Shown here: piece after piece, positions 9,222 through 17,480 of the stretch | How the letters are laid out: each line of letters begins with the position of its first letter | Numbering within the stretch: position 1 is the stretch's first letter | Assembly (NCBI GenBank): GCA_019744845.1 | Contig: JAIETW010000001.1 | Span: 144,299 to 177,998, forward strand | DNA: 33,700 bases | Direction: 5' to 3' | From: Patescibacteria group bacterium | Lineage (GTDB): Bacteria; Patescibacteriota; Minisyncoccia; Phycocordibacterales; Phycocordibacteraceae | The notes under the pieces: generated by a model | Seen by the model: only the letters and a program-made list of their open reading frames with translations | Database searches by the model: none | What the model was told of the DNA's origin: nothing | Position numbers and translations under genes: made by a program

Positions 9222-9249
9222 AGTATAAAGCAGGATCTATGTCTGTCAA
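9222..9249 (-). promoter_or_regulatory. Sigma70-type promoter for carAB
   Basis: Minus strand TTGACA-(16 nt)-TATACT. The -35 overlaps the guaB stop codon. Confidence 0.75.
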
Positions 9250-10292
9250 TCAAGTATCTCAGAAAGTGAGTGTGGACGACCTTCTACGGTAGAGGCAAGC
9301 GTCACGCGGATGAACTTTGCCTTCTTCTGGAACTCGGGCACATCCTTAGCACCCACGTAGCCCATGGCAACCTGTACACCTGAGGCAATCTCTGCCACGA
9401 CTTCTGAGGCACTGCCCTTAAGCGGCACAAGACCCACCACACCTTCTGGTACCGCTTTGCGACCCTTGGTGAGGTAGCGCTGTGAACCTGAGTCTCCACC
9501 AATGACTGGCTTAGAACCCATACCACGGTATTCCTTAAACTTCTTTCCATTCTTGGTGACGATCTTTCCTGGGGTCTCAGTGGTACCGGCAAAAAGATTT
9601 CCTACCATCACTGCGGAAGCTCCTGCGGCAAGCGCCTTCGCCACATCACCTGACGTGCGCATACCTCCGTCGGCAATCACTGGGATACCTGCCTTCTTTG
9701 CAACCTTTGCAACATCCATGATAGCGGTCAACTGTGGCATACCCACACCAGAGACGAGACGTGTGGTGCAGATAGAACCAGGACCTACACCTACTTTGAG
9801 TCCATCGGCAAACTTCATAGCAATAATGTCTGCAGCGGCTTCTGCGGTTGCAATGTTTCCAACGATCATCTTTACGTGCTTTGGAAGCTTTGCCTTGATT
9901 GCCTTTGCGCTCTTAAGCACTTTCATGTTGTGACCGTGTGCACAGTCAATGATGATGACGTCAGCACCGGCAGCGGCAAGAAACTGTGCGCGTTCAGAAT
10001 CAAAAGGACCACAGGCGGCGGCGACTGTCGCTCCCGCCTTCTTTACCTCCTTCACCATCTTTGCCTGCTCCTCCTTAGTGCAGTTACGGTGGAGGACGCC
10101 AAGACCACCTGCTTTTGCAACGGCTATTGCGAGCTTCGGGCTCGTGACCCGATCCATAGCAGCAGAGAGCACTGGTACGGTAAGAAAAAGGCCGCGCGCG
10201 GCGGCAGACCCGACAACGGCCGTAGAAGGCTCAATGGCGCTACGCGCCGGAGCAATCAGGACATCATCAAAGGTATATAAAACTCGTTCCAT
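9246..10292 (-). CDS. guaB: IMP dehydrogenase, short form without a CBS (Bateman) domain
   Basis: 348 aa. [18 protein letters not shown] active-site loop, [57 protein letters not shown]. No CBS insert between the N-terminal segment and the barrel. Confidence 0.9.
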   Translation of the reverse strand: MERVLYTFDDVLIAPARSAIEPSTAVVGSAAARGLFLTVPVLSAAMDRVTSPKLAIAVAKAGGLGVLHRNCTKEEQAKMVKEVKKAGATVAAACGPFDSERAQFLAAAGADVIIIDCAHGHNMKVLKSAKAIKAKLPKHVKMIVGNIATAEAAADIIAMKFADGLKVGVGPGSICTTRLVSGVGMPQLTAIMDVAKVAKKAGIPVIADGGMRTSGDVAKALAAGASAVMVGNLFAGTTETPGKIVTKNGKKFKEYRGMGSKPVIGGDSGSQRYLTKGRKAVPEGVVGLVPLKGSASEVVAEIASGVQVAMGYVGAKDVPEFQKKAKFIRVTLASTVEGRPHSLSEILD

Positions 10293-10297
10293 GGCCC

Positions 10298-10324
10298 ACT
10301 ATAGCACACTTATAAATCTGTCAA
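10298..10324 (-). promoter_or_regulatory. Sigma70-like promoter for guaB
   Basis: Minus strand TTGACA-(15 nt)-TATAGT, ending 5 nt before the guaB ATG. Confidence 0.55.
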
Positions 10325-10331
10325 AAGATAT

Positions 10332-11549
10332 TCACACCGCTCGGCGACTAAAGACGAATAGAACGAGCCAGGATGCGACAACGAATAGTCCCCCAATAAC
10401 GAATGGTGCAGTAAGTCCAATGAGTGCAGTCACGGTACCTGCCACTATAGGAATGATTCCTTGGGAGAACGCCATAAGGGATCCATTGATACCGAGCGCA
10501 GCTCCCTGCTTGTCTCCTGGTACTGCCTTGCTTACAAGTGCAGGCATCGTCGCCATCGCAAGGGCATGTGGAATTGAATAGATCGGGATAATCACAAAGA
10601 GCCACATGGAGTTTGCCATAAATGGATGGAGTGCGAGCGCCACCGCAATAATCGGGAGTGCGACAAAGAGAATTTTTCGTTCAGAGAAGAAACGAGTGAC
10701 GAACCTCAGCAGCACCAACTGAGTGAGGGCAATCCAGATGCCTACCACGCTAAAGAAAATACCAATGTCGGTCTCTGTAAGCATGAACTTGTTCACGAGC
10801 AAGATGCCGAAGAATGAAGTCATGAATGCAAACGCACAGAGATACAACAAGTTAGAAAGGTAGATCAACCGAGTTCCCGTATTAAAGAGCGCATCACGTA
10901 TATTCCGAATACCCTTAAAGAAACTGAAGGTGCGTTTCTCTTCGCTTGAAACCACATGCGTCTCAGGCATAAAGAACGCAACCGAAAGAAGGTTCAACAC
11001 TCCTAGTCCTGCAGCAATCCAGAACGGAGAAGAAGCATCTCCGGTTATTCCTGCAACATATCCAGCGATGGCGGGCCCCACCATAAACGCAAGACCGAAT
11101 GCTGCGCCGATAAGGCCGAAGTTCTTTGCACGATCCTTAGGTTCGGTGACATCGGCAATAGCTGCCTGCGCAATACTGAAGTTCGCGGCACCAAGTCCAC
11201 CCACCACACGACTTATAAAAAGCAGCACCAATGATCCTGCAGCAATACCAAGACCAAAGGACACCTGAGAGAGTGCGAGTACGGCGACGCCAACCATGAG
11301 AAGGCGCTTACGCCCATACACATCTGAGAGCTCTCCTAGTAGTGGAGCAGCAAAGAACTGCACAATGCCGTAGAGCGCGAGCACAATGCCTGCAATCAGG
11401 TAGCGTGCCTGATCGGAATATGCGGCAAGCAAAAAGTCAGGGGAAGAAACATCAAAGAAGATAATCGGGATGATGGGAGCGAGCATCGCAAAGCCGATTG
11501 CGTCAATGAATATGGTGACGAAGAGAATGAAGAGCAGTCGCTTCTGCAT
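10332..11549 (-). CDS. Major facilitator superfamily transporter (TetA-like, DHA1 type)
   Basis: 405 aa, about 12 hydrophobic segments, GELSDVYGRKRLL (MFS motif A) and SRVVGGLGAANFSIAQAAIADVT. Confidence 0.88.
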   Translation of the reverse strand: MQKRLLFILFVTIFIDAIGFAMLAPIIPIIFFDVSSPDFLLAAYSDQARYLIAGIVLALYGIVQFFAAPLLGELSDVYGRKRLLMVGVAVLALSQVSFGLGIAAGSLVLLFISRVVGGLGAANFSIAQAAIADVTEPKDRAKNFGLIGAAFGLAFMVGPAIAGYVAGITGDASSPFWIAAGLGVLNLLSVAFFMPETHVVSSEEKRTFSFFKGIRNIRDALFNTGTRLIYLSNLLYLCAFAFMTSFFGILLVNKFMLTETDIGIFFSVVGIWIALTQLVLLRFVTRFFSERKILFVALPIIAVALALHPFMANSMWLFVIIPIYSIPHALAMATMPALVSKAVPGDKQGAALGINGSLMAFSQGIIPIVAGTVTALIGLTAPFVIGGLFVVASWLVLFVFSRRAV

Positions 11550-11567
11550 AATGTGAGCAAGTATAAC

Positions 11568-11590
11568 AAAAGCCCGCGTCGTCCGCGGGC
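11568..11590 (-). terminator. Intrinsic terminator downstream of the 11608-11751 small ORF
   Basis: Stem GCCCGCG/CGCGGGC with a 5-nt loop; minus strand continues TTTTGTTATAC. Abuts the MFS gene's -10-like TATACT (11560-11565). Confidence 0.6.
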
Positions 11591-11607
11591 CCTTGTGGTT
11601 GGTGCGC

Positions 11608-11751
11608 TTACTGTGCCCCCTCTTCCTCTCCGAGATTTACCTCAAGTACTGCCTCCTGCTCTTGCATATCGTCTTGCGTGCTGAAATACCAGACGCCAAA
11701 CCCGACAAGGAGCACGACAATAACAATGAGAAGTGTGTTGGTGGTGTTCAT
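11608..11751 (-). CDS. Small single-pass membrane protein (47 aa)
   Basis: Below the ORF-track size cutoff. Translation MNTTNTLLIVIVVLLVGFGVWYFSTQDDMQEQEAVLEVNLGEEEGAQ*: N-terminal TM plus acidic tail. Followed by a terminator hairpin. Confidence 0.6.
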   Translation of the reverse strand: MNTTNTLLIVIVVLLVGFGVWYFSTQDDMQEQEAVLEVNLGEEEGAQ

Positions 11752-11766
11752 GTACCTAAGTATGAA

Positions 11767-12210
11767 CTACCTACGCTTTTTCGTACCACCTGCTGTGGAA
11801 ACCTTCTTAGCGGCACTCTTAGCCTTAGAGGTCACGCGGCGAGCTGTTTTTTGCGCAGTTCCTGCCGCCTCCTCCTTTACCTTCTTCCACTCACGCTTAA
11901 GTTCCTTCGCAGCATTTTTAAGATCTTGTGCAGACACTCCTCTCACATTCTCATAGAGCGCGACTGCGTCATCAACGGCGCCTGCGATAGCGGCCGCATC
12001 AAGCGTCTTAAGTGTCTTTGCACGCTTCACCACTTCCCGCTTCAATCCCTTTGCCCAAGAGGCGGCGGCGGTGCGATGTTTTTTCGCATCTTTACTACCA
12101 TAGAAATAATACGTGGCACCTGCGGCAGCTGCAGCAAGCGCTGCTGCTCCTATGCCTACTGCAATTGCGCCATCATTATTCTTCTTGGTCGTCGTCTTTT
12201 TTGTAGCCAT
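11767..12210 (-). CDS. Lys/Ala-rich basic protein with an N-terminal hydrophobic segment
   Basis: 147 aa. MATKKTTTKKNNDGAIAVGIGAAALAAAAAGATYYFYGSK... then Lys/Ala/Arg-rich tail ending SKAKSAAKKVSTAGGTKKRR. Confidence 0.65.
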   Translation of the reverse strand: MATKKTTTKKNNDGAIAVGIGAAALAAAAAGATYYFYGSKDAKKHRTAAASWAKGLKREVVKRAKTLKTLDAAAIAGAVDDAVALYENVRGVSAQDLKNAAKELKREWKKVKEEAAGTAQKTARRVTSKAKSAAKKVSTAGGTKKRR

Positions 12211-12229
12211 AGTCAGATAATCTTTAGTA

Positions 12230-12481
12230 TTAAGAATTAGAGCCTCCGAGGAACTTCACTACACTTCGTAAGGTGATTCCTTTCTTCCGAATCTTCGTCC
12301 GAAAGTGTTCCAAGTCCTCCTGTAATTTATGTGCTTCTACCTCTGCAGACTGTGCGATTCGCTCTAGTACTTCAAGAACTTTAATGAAGCGGTATACCGC
12401 GTACGCGATGAGTCCTGTAACGAGAACAACCGCGAGGGTTGTGACGATAAAGAACACATCCATCTTGAGGAAATCATCCAT
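12230..12481 (-). CDS. Small membrane protein
   Basis: 83 aa with N-terminal TM (FFIVTTLAVVLVTGLIAYAVYRFI) and a predicted-helical charged tail. Confidence 0.6.
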   Translation of the reverse strand: MDDFLKMDVFFIVTTLAVVLVTGLIAYAVYRFIKVLEVLERIAQSAEVEAHKLQEDLEHFRTKIRKKGITLRSVVKFLGGSNS

Positions 12482-12544
12482 ATGTTCGTGTCCCCGAGAG
12501 GATACTCTCTAGTGTGCGCTAAAGTTCATGAAGAAATGATGAAG

Positions 12545-13258
12545 CTATGCGTTCCGAAGCAGTCGTGCGAGTTCTTTTTGAAGCTCTTCTAGAAGATCCG
12601 TCAGCACCGCGATGCGTACCTTGTCTGGGAATTCTTCGGTCAAGCGTGGAAGTGGGTCAGTGGCCGTGCGTCCTTCACGAATCTCAAAGTGAAGGTGGGG
12701 CGACGTACCTTTCGCGTTTCCTGTATCTCCCACATACCCAATGATGTCTCCTACCTTAAGCTCTACGCCTGCCTTAATCCCATCGGCAATCTCATCAAGG
12801 TGATAATAATTGAAAATCTCTCCTCCTGGATTTGCAGTCTGCACATAGATTCCGCTACTTGAGCCCTCTCCAGTACGAGTTACCACAGCCTCAGTTGGAG
12901 AAGCGACTGCCGCACCCCGCGGCGCCATAATATCCAACCCTTCATGCGTACGTGCGCCTCCATCGCGTGGATCTCCGAAGTTATCCTGAAGCTGACGCAC
13001 TGCAACACCCAACACTACCGGAATCGGCATTTCTTCTACCGGATCATTATCCAGTTTATCTATCTTGCGACGAAGAGAACTTGAGTATCCGCTACGACGA
13101 TATGAGCGATATTCATCCTCATCTTCATCATCGTTGTGGCTGACATACACTCCGACTGGAGCTTCGTTCAATGTTTGCGCATTAACGGGCACACTGGTTC
13201 CAAGCACGAGGAAGAGCGCAAGAACGCCCACTCCCCATTTAGATATGGTGGTATTCAT
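12545..13258 (-). CDS. M23-family metallopeptidase (LytM-like), secreted
   Basis: 237 aa. Signal peptide, then HEGLDIMAPRGAAVASPTEAVV...YYHLDEI...VGDIIGYVGDTGNAKGTSPHLHFEIREG. Confidence 0.92.
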   Translation of the reverse strand: MNTTISKWGVGVLALFLVLGTSVPVNAQTLNEAPVGVYVSHNDDEDEDEYRSYRRSGYSSSLRRKIDKLDNDPVEEMPIPVVLGVAVRQLQDNFGDPRDGGARTHEGLDIMAPRGAAVASPTEAVVTRTGEGSSSGIYVQTANPGGEIFNYYHLDEIADGIKAGVELKVGDIIGYVGDTGNAKGTSPHLHFEIREGRTATDPLPRLTEEFPDKVRIAVLTDLLEELQKELARLLRNA

Positions 13259-13290
13259 ATGAGCATAGTGACGAAGATGAAGAAGGGGTA

Positions 13291-13917
13291 TTACTGATTT
13301 TCATAATGGCCGAAGCGTTTTGATACTTCCGTAAGGACCGTATCCCACTCCTCACACACCACCACATCTACGGGAGTCTCCGGATACTTCGTGTGCTTAT
13401 ACAAGAAGATCGTTCCTTTATAGTCATGCGGTAGATATTCCAGCAAATGGATATCATCATCTATATGTGCCGCCACCTCTGGATAGAGCGTAGGTAGAAA
13501 ACTCGCCTTCCATTCCATTGCATGCATATCCTCTGTGCCAAGTGGACGCATGTGCACGGGTGCCCGTGGAAAGTCGTGCTTCCAGAGCCATGATTCTGTC
13601 GTCTCACGAATAAACTCCCAACGTGCGGTGATATACCCAACGACAGGAATAATCTCGTGAATCTTATTCACTACATGATTCGCGTTTTCTATGAGCGGAA
13701 TCGTCTCCTGAAACTCTAGAGAGTGCCGCGCATAATCCATCCACTTCTTCGCCTCTGGTGTCTGCCAGTGCGGGACATTTGAGGTAAGGACATACTTCTT
13801 CCAAATTTGTTCAGGGGTGAGACCTTCGGGATTCCCGAACTGCTTCTCTAATTCTTGTGCCCAAAAGATGTTGGTCGCCGAAAGAACGTTATCTATATCA
13901 ACGGCAATGCCTCTCAT
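13291..13917 (-). CDS. HAD-like phosphatase / 5'-nucleotidase-like protein
   Basis: 208 aa. N-terminal MRGIAVDIDNVLSATN (DxDxxxS-like motif), YITARWE, and HIDDDIHLLEYL late acidic motif. ATGA overlap with the upstream gene. Confidence 0.65.
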   Translation of the reverse strand: MRGIAVDIDNVLSATNIFWAQELEKQFGNPEGLTPEQIWKKYVLTSNVPHWQTPEAKKWMDYARHSLEFQETIPLIENANHVVNKIHEIIPVVGYITARWEFIRETTESWLWKHDFPRAPVHMRPLGTEDMHAMEWKASFLPTLYPEVAAHIDDDIHLLEYLPHDYKGTIFLYKHTKYPETPVDVVVCEEWDTVLTEVSKRFGHYENQ

Positions 13918-15203
13918 GGTTTCTCGTCAATTGTATCGTGCTTCTCTTCCACCGCCTTGATCTCTGCCTGCTCTTCCTCTTCTTCACGTTTAATCAGTGC
14001 CCATGCCCGCTTTATATGACGAATGACGTGATGGCCGTACAGATAGTGTATAAGCGATCCAAGAAGCATAAGGATCACAATACCGAGAAGTATGTACCCA
14101 CCATAATCTTCTATGAGACGTCCGAGTAAGAGTGGAGGCGAAACGTTCACGCTTGCATCTCTAATGTTTCCTGCGTTGTCTATTGCGCGCACAATCACTC
14201 GAGATCCTCCCGCACTACTTGCAGGCACCTGGAATGGACTTTCACTTTCTACAAACACCGGAGACGCTGTGGCAGGCTCCGCCTTATCAATCACTCCCAC
14301 TTCATAGCGGGCAATACCGGAAAGTCCATCAGTGGTAAAGAAGGAAACCAGCGCGCGATCCACGACGACCGCTGCGGCGAGAAGATAGTTTACCTCTGGC
14401 TTAAATGCAGCAGGAGGCGTGGTATCTATCCGAACAAGGTAGTGGCCCGTTGCCCCCCATACCCCATTACGATATGCCTTTACGTGAAAGTACCACAGTC
14501 CATCTTCAAGATCTTGATACGACTTCACCGTTTCTCCCGTCTGTTCAATAGACGGAGGTATCGTGTTCGGCATTGAATCAAGCACGTAGCTAAAGGCCGT
14601 CACATCAGGTGCCTTCTCCCATGTGAATACCGGATTCGGATTGTTATACCAGGTTGCCTGCGACGGGTGCGTTTCTGAGAAAATGGACAGACCTTCAGGT
14701 GGTTTAGGAACGATACTGTAGACTCCTCTCCCCGCATCAATACGGGCAGGGCTTCCGAGCCCATCATTCAATAACGCCTCTGAGTCACTACGAAGCGAGA
14801 CGACTGCTGAACCAGTCGCCTTCGCTTTAAAGGTAATTGTTCCTATCACACCAGAAGAGGTGACAATGCCGTTTGGAATACTTCCGACGTACCGCGCGGT
14901 GCCATTCGTGTTGTCATAGGATGGTGGCTCAAGCCACAGACCGATGATGGAGCGATCACTAGAAGGTTGCACAATAGATAGCTTTGATGAGTCAAAGTAC
15001 ACACGAACTTCTATCGTATTCACACTTAACCCGTTGGTATTGAGTGTGATTGGCACTTCAAAGGTAGACCCTTCCGTAAAGGTGCCTGATGCCGGTGAGA
15101 AGGTAATAGACACGCGGGGGAGCAGTGTAGATGCGTCAATCACCTGTCCGAGTGCCGGAGTTGAAATAAGAAGGATGAGAAGTAAAGAGGTAAGTACTTT
15201 CAT
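13914..15203 (-). CDS. Cohesin-like surface protein with C-terminal TM and cytoplasmic tail
   Basis: 429 aa. Signal peptide; VSITFSPASGTFTEGSTFEVPITLNTNGLSVNTIEVRVYFDSSKLSIV...GVIGTITFKAKATGSAVVSL...LLNDGLGS; FN3/Ig-like segments; TM LGIVILMLLGSLIHYLYG; charged tail. Confidence 0.75.
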   Translation of the reverse strand: MKVLTSLLLILLISTPALGQVIDASTLLPRVSITFSPASGTFTEGSTFEVPITLNTNGLSVNTIEVRVYFDSSKLSIVQPSSDRSIIGLWLEPPSYDNTNGTARYVGSIPNGIVTSSGVIGTITFKAKATGSAVVSLRSDSEALLNDGLGSPARIDAGRGVYSIVPKPPEGLSIFSETHPSQATWYNNPNPVFTWEKAPDVTAFSYVLDSMPNTIPPSIEQTGETVKSYQDLEDGLWYFHVKAYRNGVWGATGHYLVRIDTTPPAAFKPEVNYLLAAAVVVDRALVSFFTTDGLSGIARYEVGVIDKAEPATASPVFVESESPFQVPASSAGGSRVIVRAIDNAGNIRDASVNVSPPLLLGRLIEDYGGYILLGIVILMLLGSLIHYLYGHHVIRHIKRAWALIKREEEEEQAEIKAVEEKHDTIDEKP

Positions 15204-15205
15204 AA

Positions 15206-16672
15206 TTAGCGATTCTCTTCTTGTGCCGCCTCTTCAATTTCTTCAATCTTCTTCTCGGTACGTGATTCAGTCGTTTCAATATTCTCTTCAAGTGTTTCCA
15301 AGAGATCTTGTTCACGTGCAGCCGCGCGGTCATGACGATGTGAAAGGAACACCCGCTCTTTAGCGATATTACGGCGCATAATTGAGAAAGAGTGTTTGAG
15401 TGAGCGCTCAATCTCTTTTACATCCTCTAGACTATTTGCTTTCCCACGATGTCGGATCATATACACTACCGCCGCGAGAAGTAGTACAAGGAGTACGGGC
15501 ACTGAAATAATCCAACTCACTATTTGAGTAAAGAGTCCCGGCGTGATCACCACATACACAGACTCTGACGACAAACTTGAGCCACCACGGACATCGTACC
15601 CAGTTGCAGTGATACGGTACTTCCCTGGCGTTTCAAGTGATGAAAGGCTTGCGAGCCATTCCCCATCAGCTCGTACCACCGCTTCTATTTGTTGCGGAAT
15701 GGTAGGAATACCTCCCCACTCAAGGAAAGAGAGCGAGTTACTGACAGACTCAGGAGTTGCGGTGAGCACTACACGAGTTATGCCGGCAGTCACCGTTCCT
15801 TCAATAATACCCGCATGGAGAGCGGTGTGTGTTGGATATTCGGTAATTTTTGGCGTCTGAAGTGGGGTGACAAGCACGACAATCTGTCGTCGTGTCTCAT
15901 TCCCATTCGTATCGGTTACACGAAGCGCAAGCGTATGCGCGCCTGGACCTACTTTTAGTTCATATACCCCACCCTCATATTCTTCCCACGGAAGGAATGC
16001 GCCGCCATCAAGTGAGAATTCATATGATTTGATACCGGAAGGATCACTTGCAGACACCTGCACACGCACAGAAGGATCAGTCGCAACAGAACGAGCGATC
16101 TCACTAAACGTGCGAATAGTAGGCCCGTTCTCATCTTCCACATCCTCTTCCGCTTCCTCTTCAGTTTCTATAACCGGTGCAGTCGGTTTTGGTACAGGAA
16201 CGTCTCCCTCACGCACGGTATAGGAGCCCCCACGAGTTCCTGAGAGGAGATTGGTTCCCTTTCCATCATTAGCGAGAATCGACGCGCTTGAATACGTAAC
16301 GGGGAATGACCCCGCGCGCTTTGCACGAAGAGTGACGGCGGCGATTTTCCCTGCACTTCCTGAATAGCCGGGGTTAAGCACGACTCCTTCAAAGGTTATG
16401 TTCCCTCCTTGCGCCGCGGGCTCCTGGACCCAGAAGTTCACAATTGATCCTGCGCTTGAAACACCCACAATATCAAACGCATCTGTCGGAATAGAAAGTG
16501 TGCCGGATACTGCGTTTAAGGCCTGGCCGGTACTTTCAACGTAAATAGTGGCAGTTAGTGTGCCGCCAATGGAGTACGTCCCGGACGCGGGCGTGAGATA
16601 CAGCGATGCAGCTGACGCCACAGAAGGCATGAAAAGAACGAGCCCTAACGTAAAGAAGGCAAGTCTACTCAT
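15206..16672 (-). CDS. Cohesin-like surface protein with C-terminal TM and long charged tail
   Basis: 488 aa. Signal peptide; LYLTPASGTYSIGGTLTATIYVESTGQALNAVSGTLSIP...GKIAAVTLRAKRAGSFPVTYSSASILANDGKGT; Ig-like segments; TM SVPVLLVLLLAAVVYMI; about 80-aa charged tail. Confidence 0.75.
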   Translation of the reverse strand: MSRLAFFTLGLVLFMPSVASAASLYLTPASGTYSIGGTLTATIYVESTGQALNAVSGTLSIPTDAFDIVGVSSAGSIVNFWVQEPAAQGGNITFEGVVLNPGYSGSAGKIAAVTLRAKRAGSFPVTYSSASILANDGKGTNLLSGTRGGSYTVREGDVPVPKPTAPVIETEEEAEEDVEDENGPTIRTFSEIARSVATDPSVRVQVSASDPSGIKSYEFSLDGGAFLPWEEYEGGVYELKVGPGAHTLALRVTDTNGNETRRQIVVLVTPLQTPKITEYPTHTALHAGIIEGTVTAGITRVVLTATPESVSNSLSFLEWGGIPTIPQQIEAVVRADGEWLASLSSLETPGKYRITATGYDVRGGSSLSSESVYVVITPGLFTQIVSWIISVPVLLVLLLAAVVYMIRHRGKANSLEDVKEIERSLKHSFSIMRRNIAKERVFLSHRHDRAAAREQDLLETLEENIETTESRTEKKIEEIEEAAQEENR

Positions 16673-17478
16673 GATCGGTATCGTTTATACACATGGCGCA
16701 TAAGGACTCCTATGAGTATAAGGGCAAGGAGCACCAATAGAGGAAGTGTCATTTTAGGGAGAAGGAGCTGCTCCTTATAGTTTCCTTCATGATCATACGC
16801 CCTCGCACGAACCAAGGTAATGTACGTATTCCCCTCTAATACATACGGGCTCTCTACTTCTTTCCATCCCATAAACCCTTCTGCGACCGCAAATCGCGCA
16901 ATACCGGACTCCTTATCTATCGCAGTCATAATAAGCACGGGCTTACCGTCTGCCACAGTCACGTCACGTATACGTTCAATATCAAACCAAAGAGGAGGGG
17001 TGGTATCGGTCACTTGTGCGACAGTCGCTGCCCCACTCTCGTACGTAGAGTCAACAACCGCGAGACGAGTCCCCTCGCCGTCATTAAGAAAGACCCCCGC
17101 ATCAATAAGACGAACGGTACTACTGTCTTCTTTTACACGAACAGAAAATAAGAATCCGTCACTTGAACGCTCAGGTGCTCCCAATACTCCAGTAAAACCT
17201 CCAGGTATAAGTCCTGAGAAACGGACGCTTGATCCATTCAGTGCGGGTTGCTCAACCCAATATGACACCACGCTGCCGCCAGTAGAAAATGAAACGCTAC
17301 TGTTTTCCGGAAGCACCAGCGTTCCTTCAACTGCGTTTACGGCGTTCTGAGTAGCGGAGAGATAGACGGCAACCTCGGTACCTCCTCCAGTCACTGGACG
17401 AACTTCTGCATAGAGTGGGAGCGCCGCGTGCGCATGCAGAGGAAGAACAAACAAGAGTGAGAGGAGAAGGTATCGCAT
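16669..17478 (-). CDS. Cohesin-like surface protein, short form, with C-terminal TM
   Basis: 269 aa. Shares NAVEGTLVLPENSSVSF...VSYWVEQPALNGSSVRFSG...GVFLNDGEGT and DTTPP...SGIARFAV with its neighbours; TM LPLLVLLALILIGVLMRHVYKRYRS. Confidence 0.7.
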   Translation of the reverse strand: MRYLLLSLLFVLPLHAHAALPLYAEVRPVTGGGTEVAVYLSATQNAVNAVEGTLVLPENSSVSFSTGGSVVSYWVEQPALNGSSVRFSGLIPGGFTGVLGAPERSSDGFLFSVRVKEDSSTVRLIDAGVFLNDGEGTRLAVVDSTYESGAATVAQVTDTTPPLWFDIERIRDVTVADGKPVLIMTAIDKESGIARFAVAEGFMGWKEVESPYVLEGNTYITLVRARAYDHEGNYKEQLLLPKMTLPLLVLLALILIGVLMRHVYKRYRS

Positions 17479-17480
17479 AA

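Noticed and set aside
12500-12515. GAGAG-GATA-CTCTC inverted repeat near 12500 as a terminator for the M23 gene
   Set aside because: Short stem without an adjacent T-tract on the minus strand; insufficient support.
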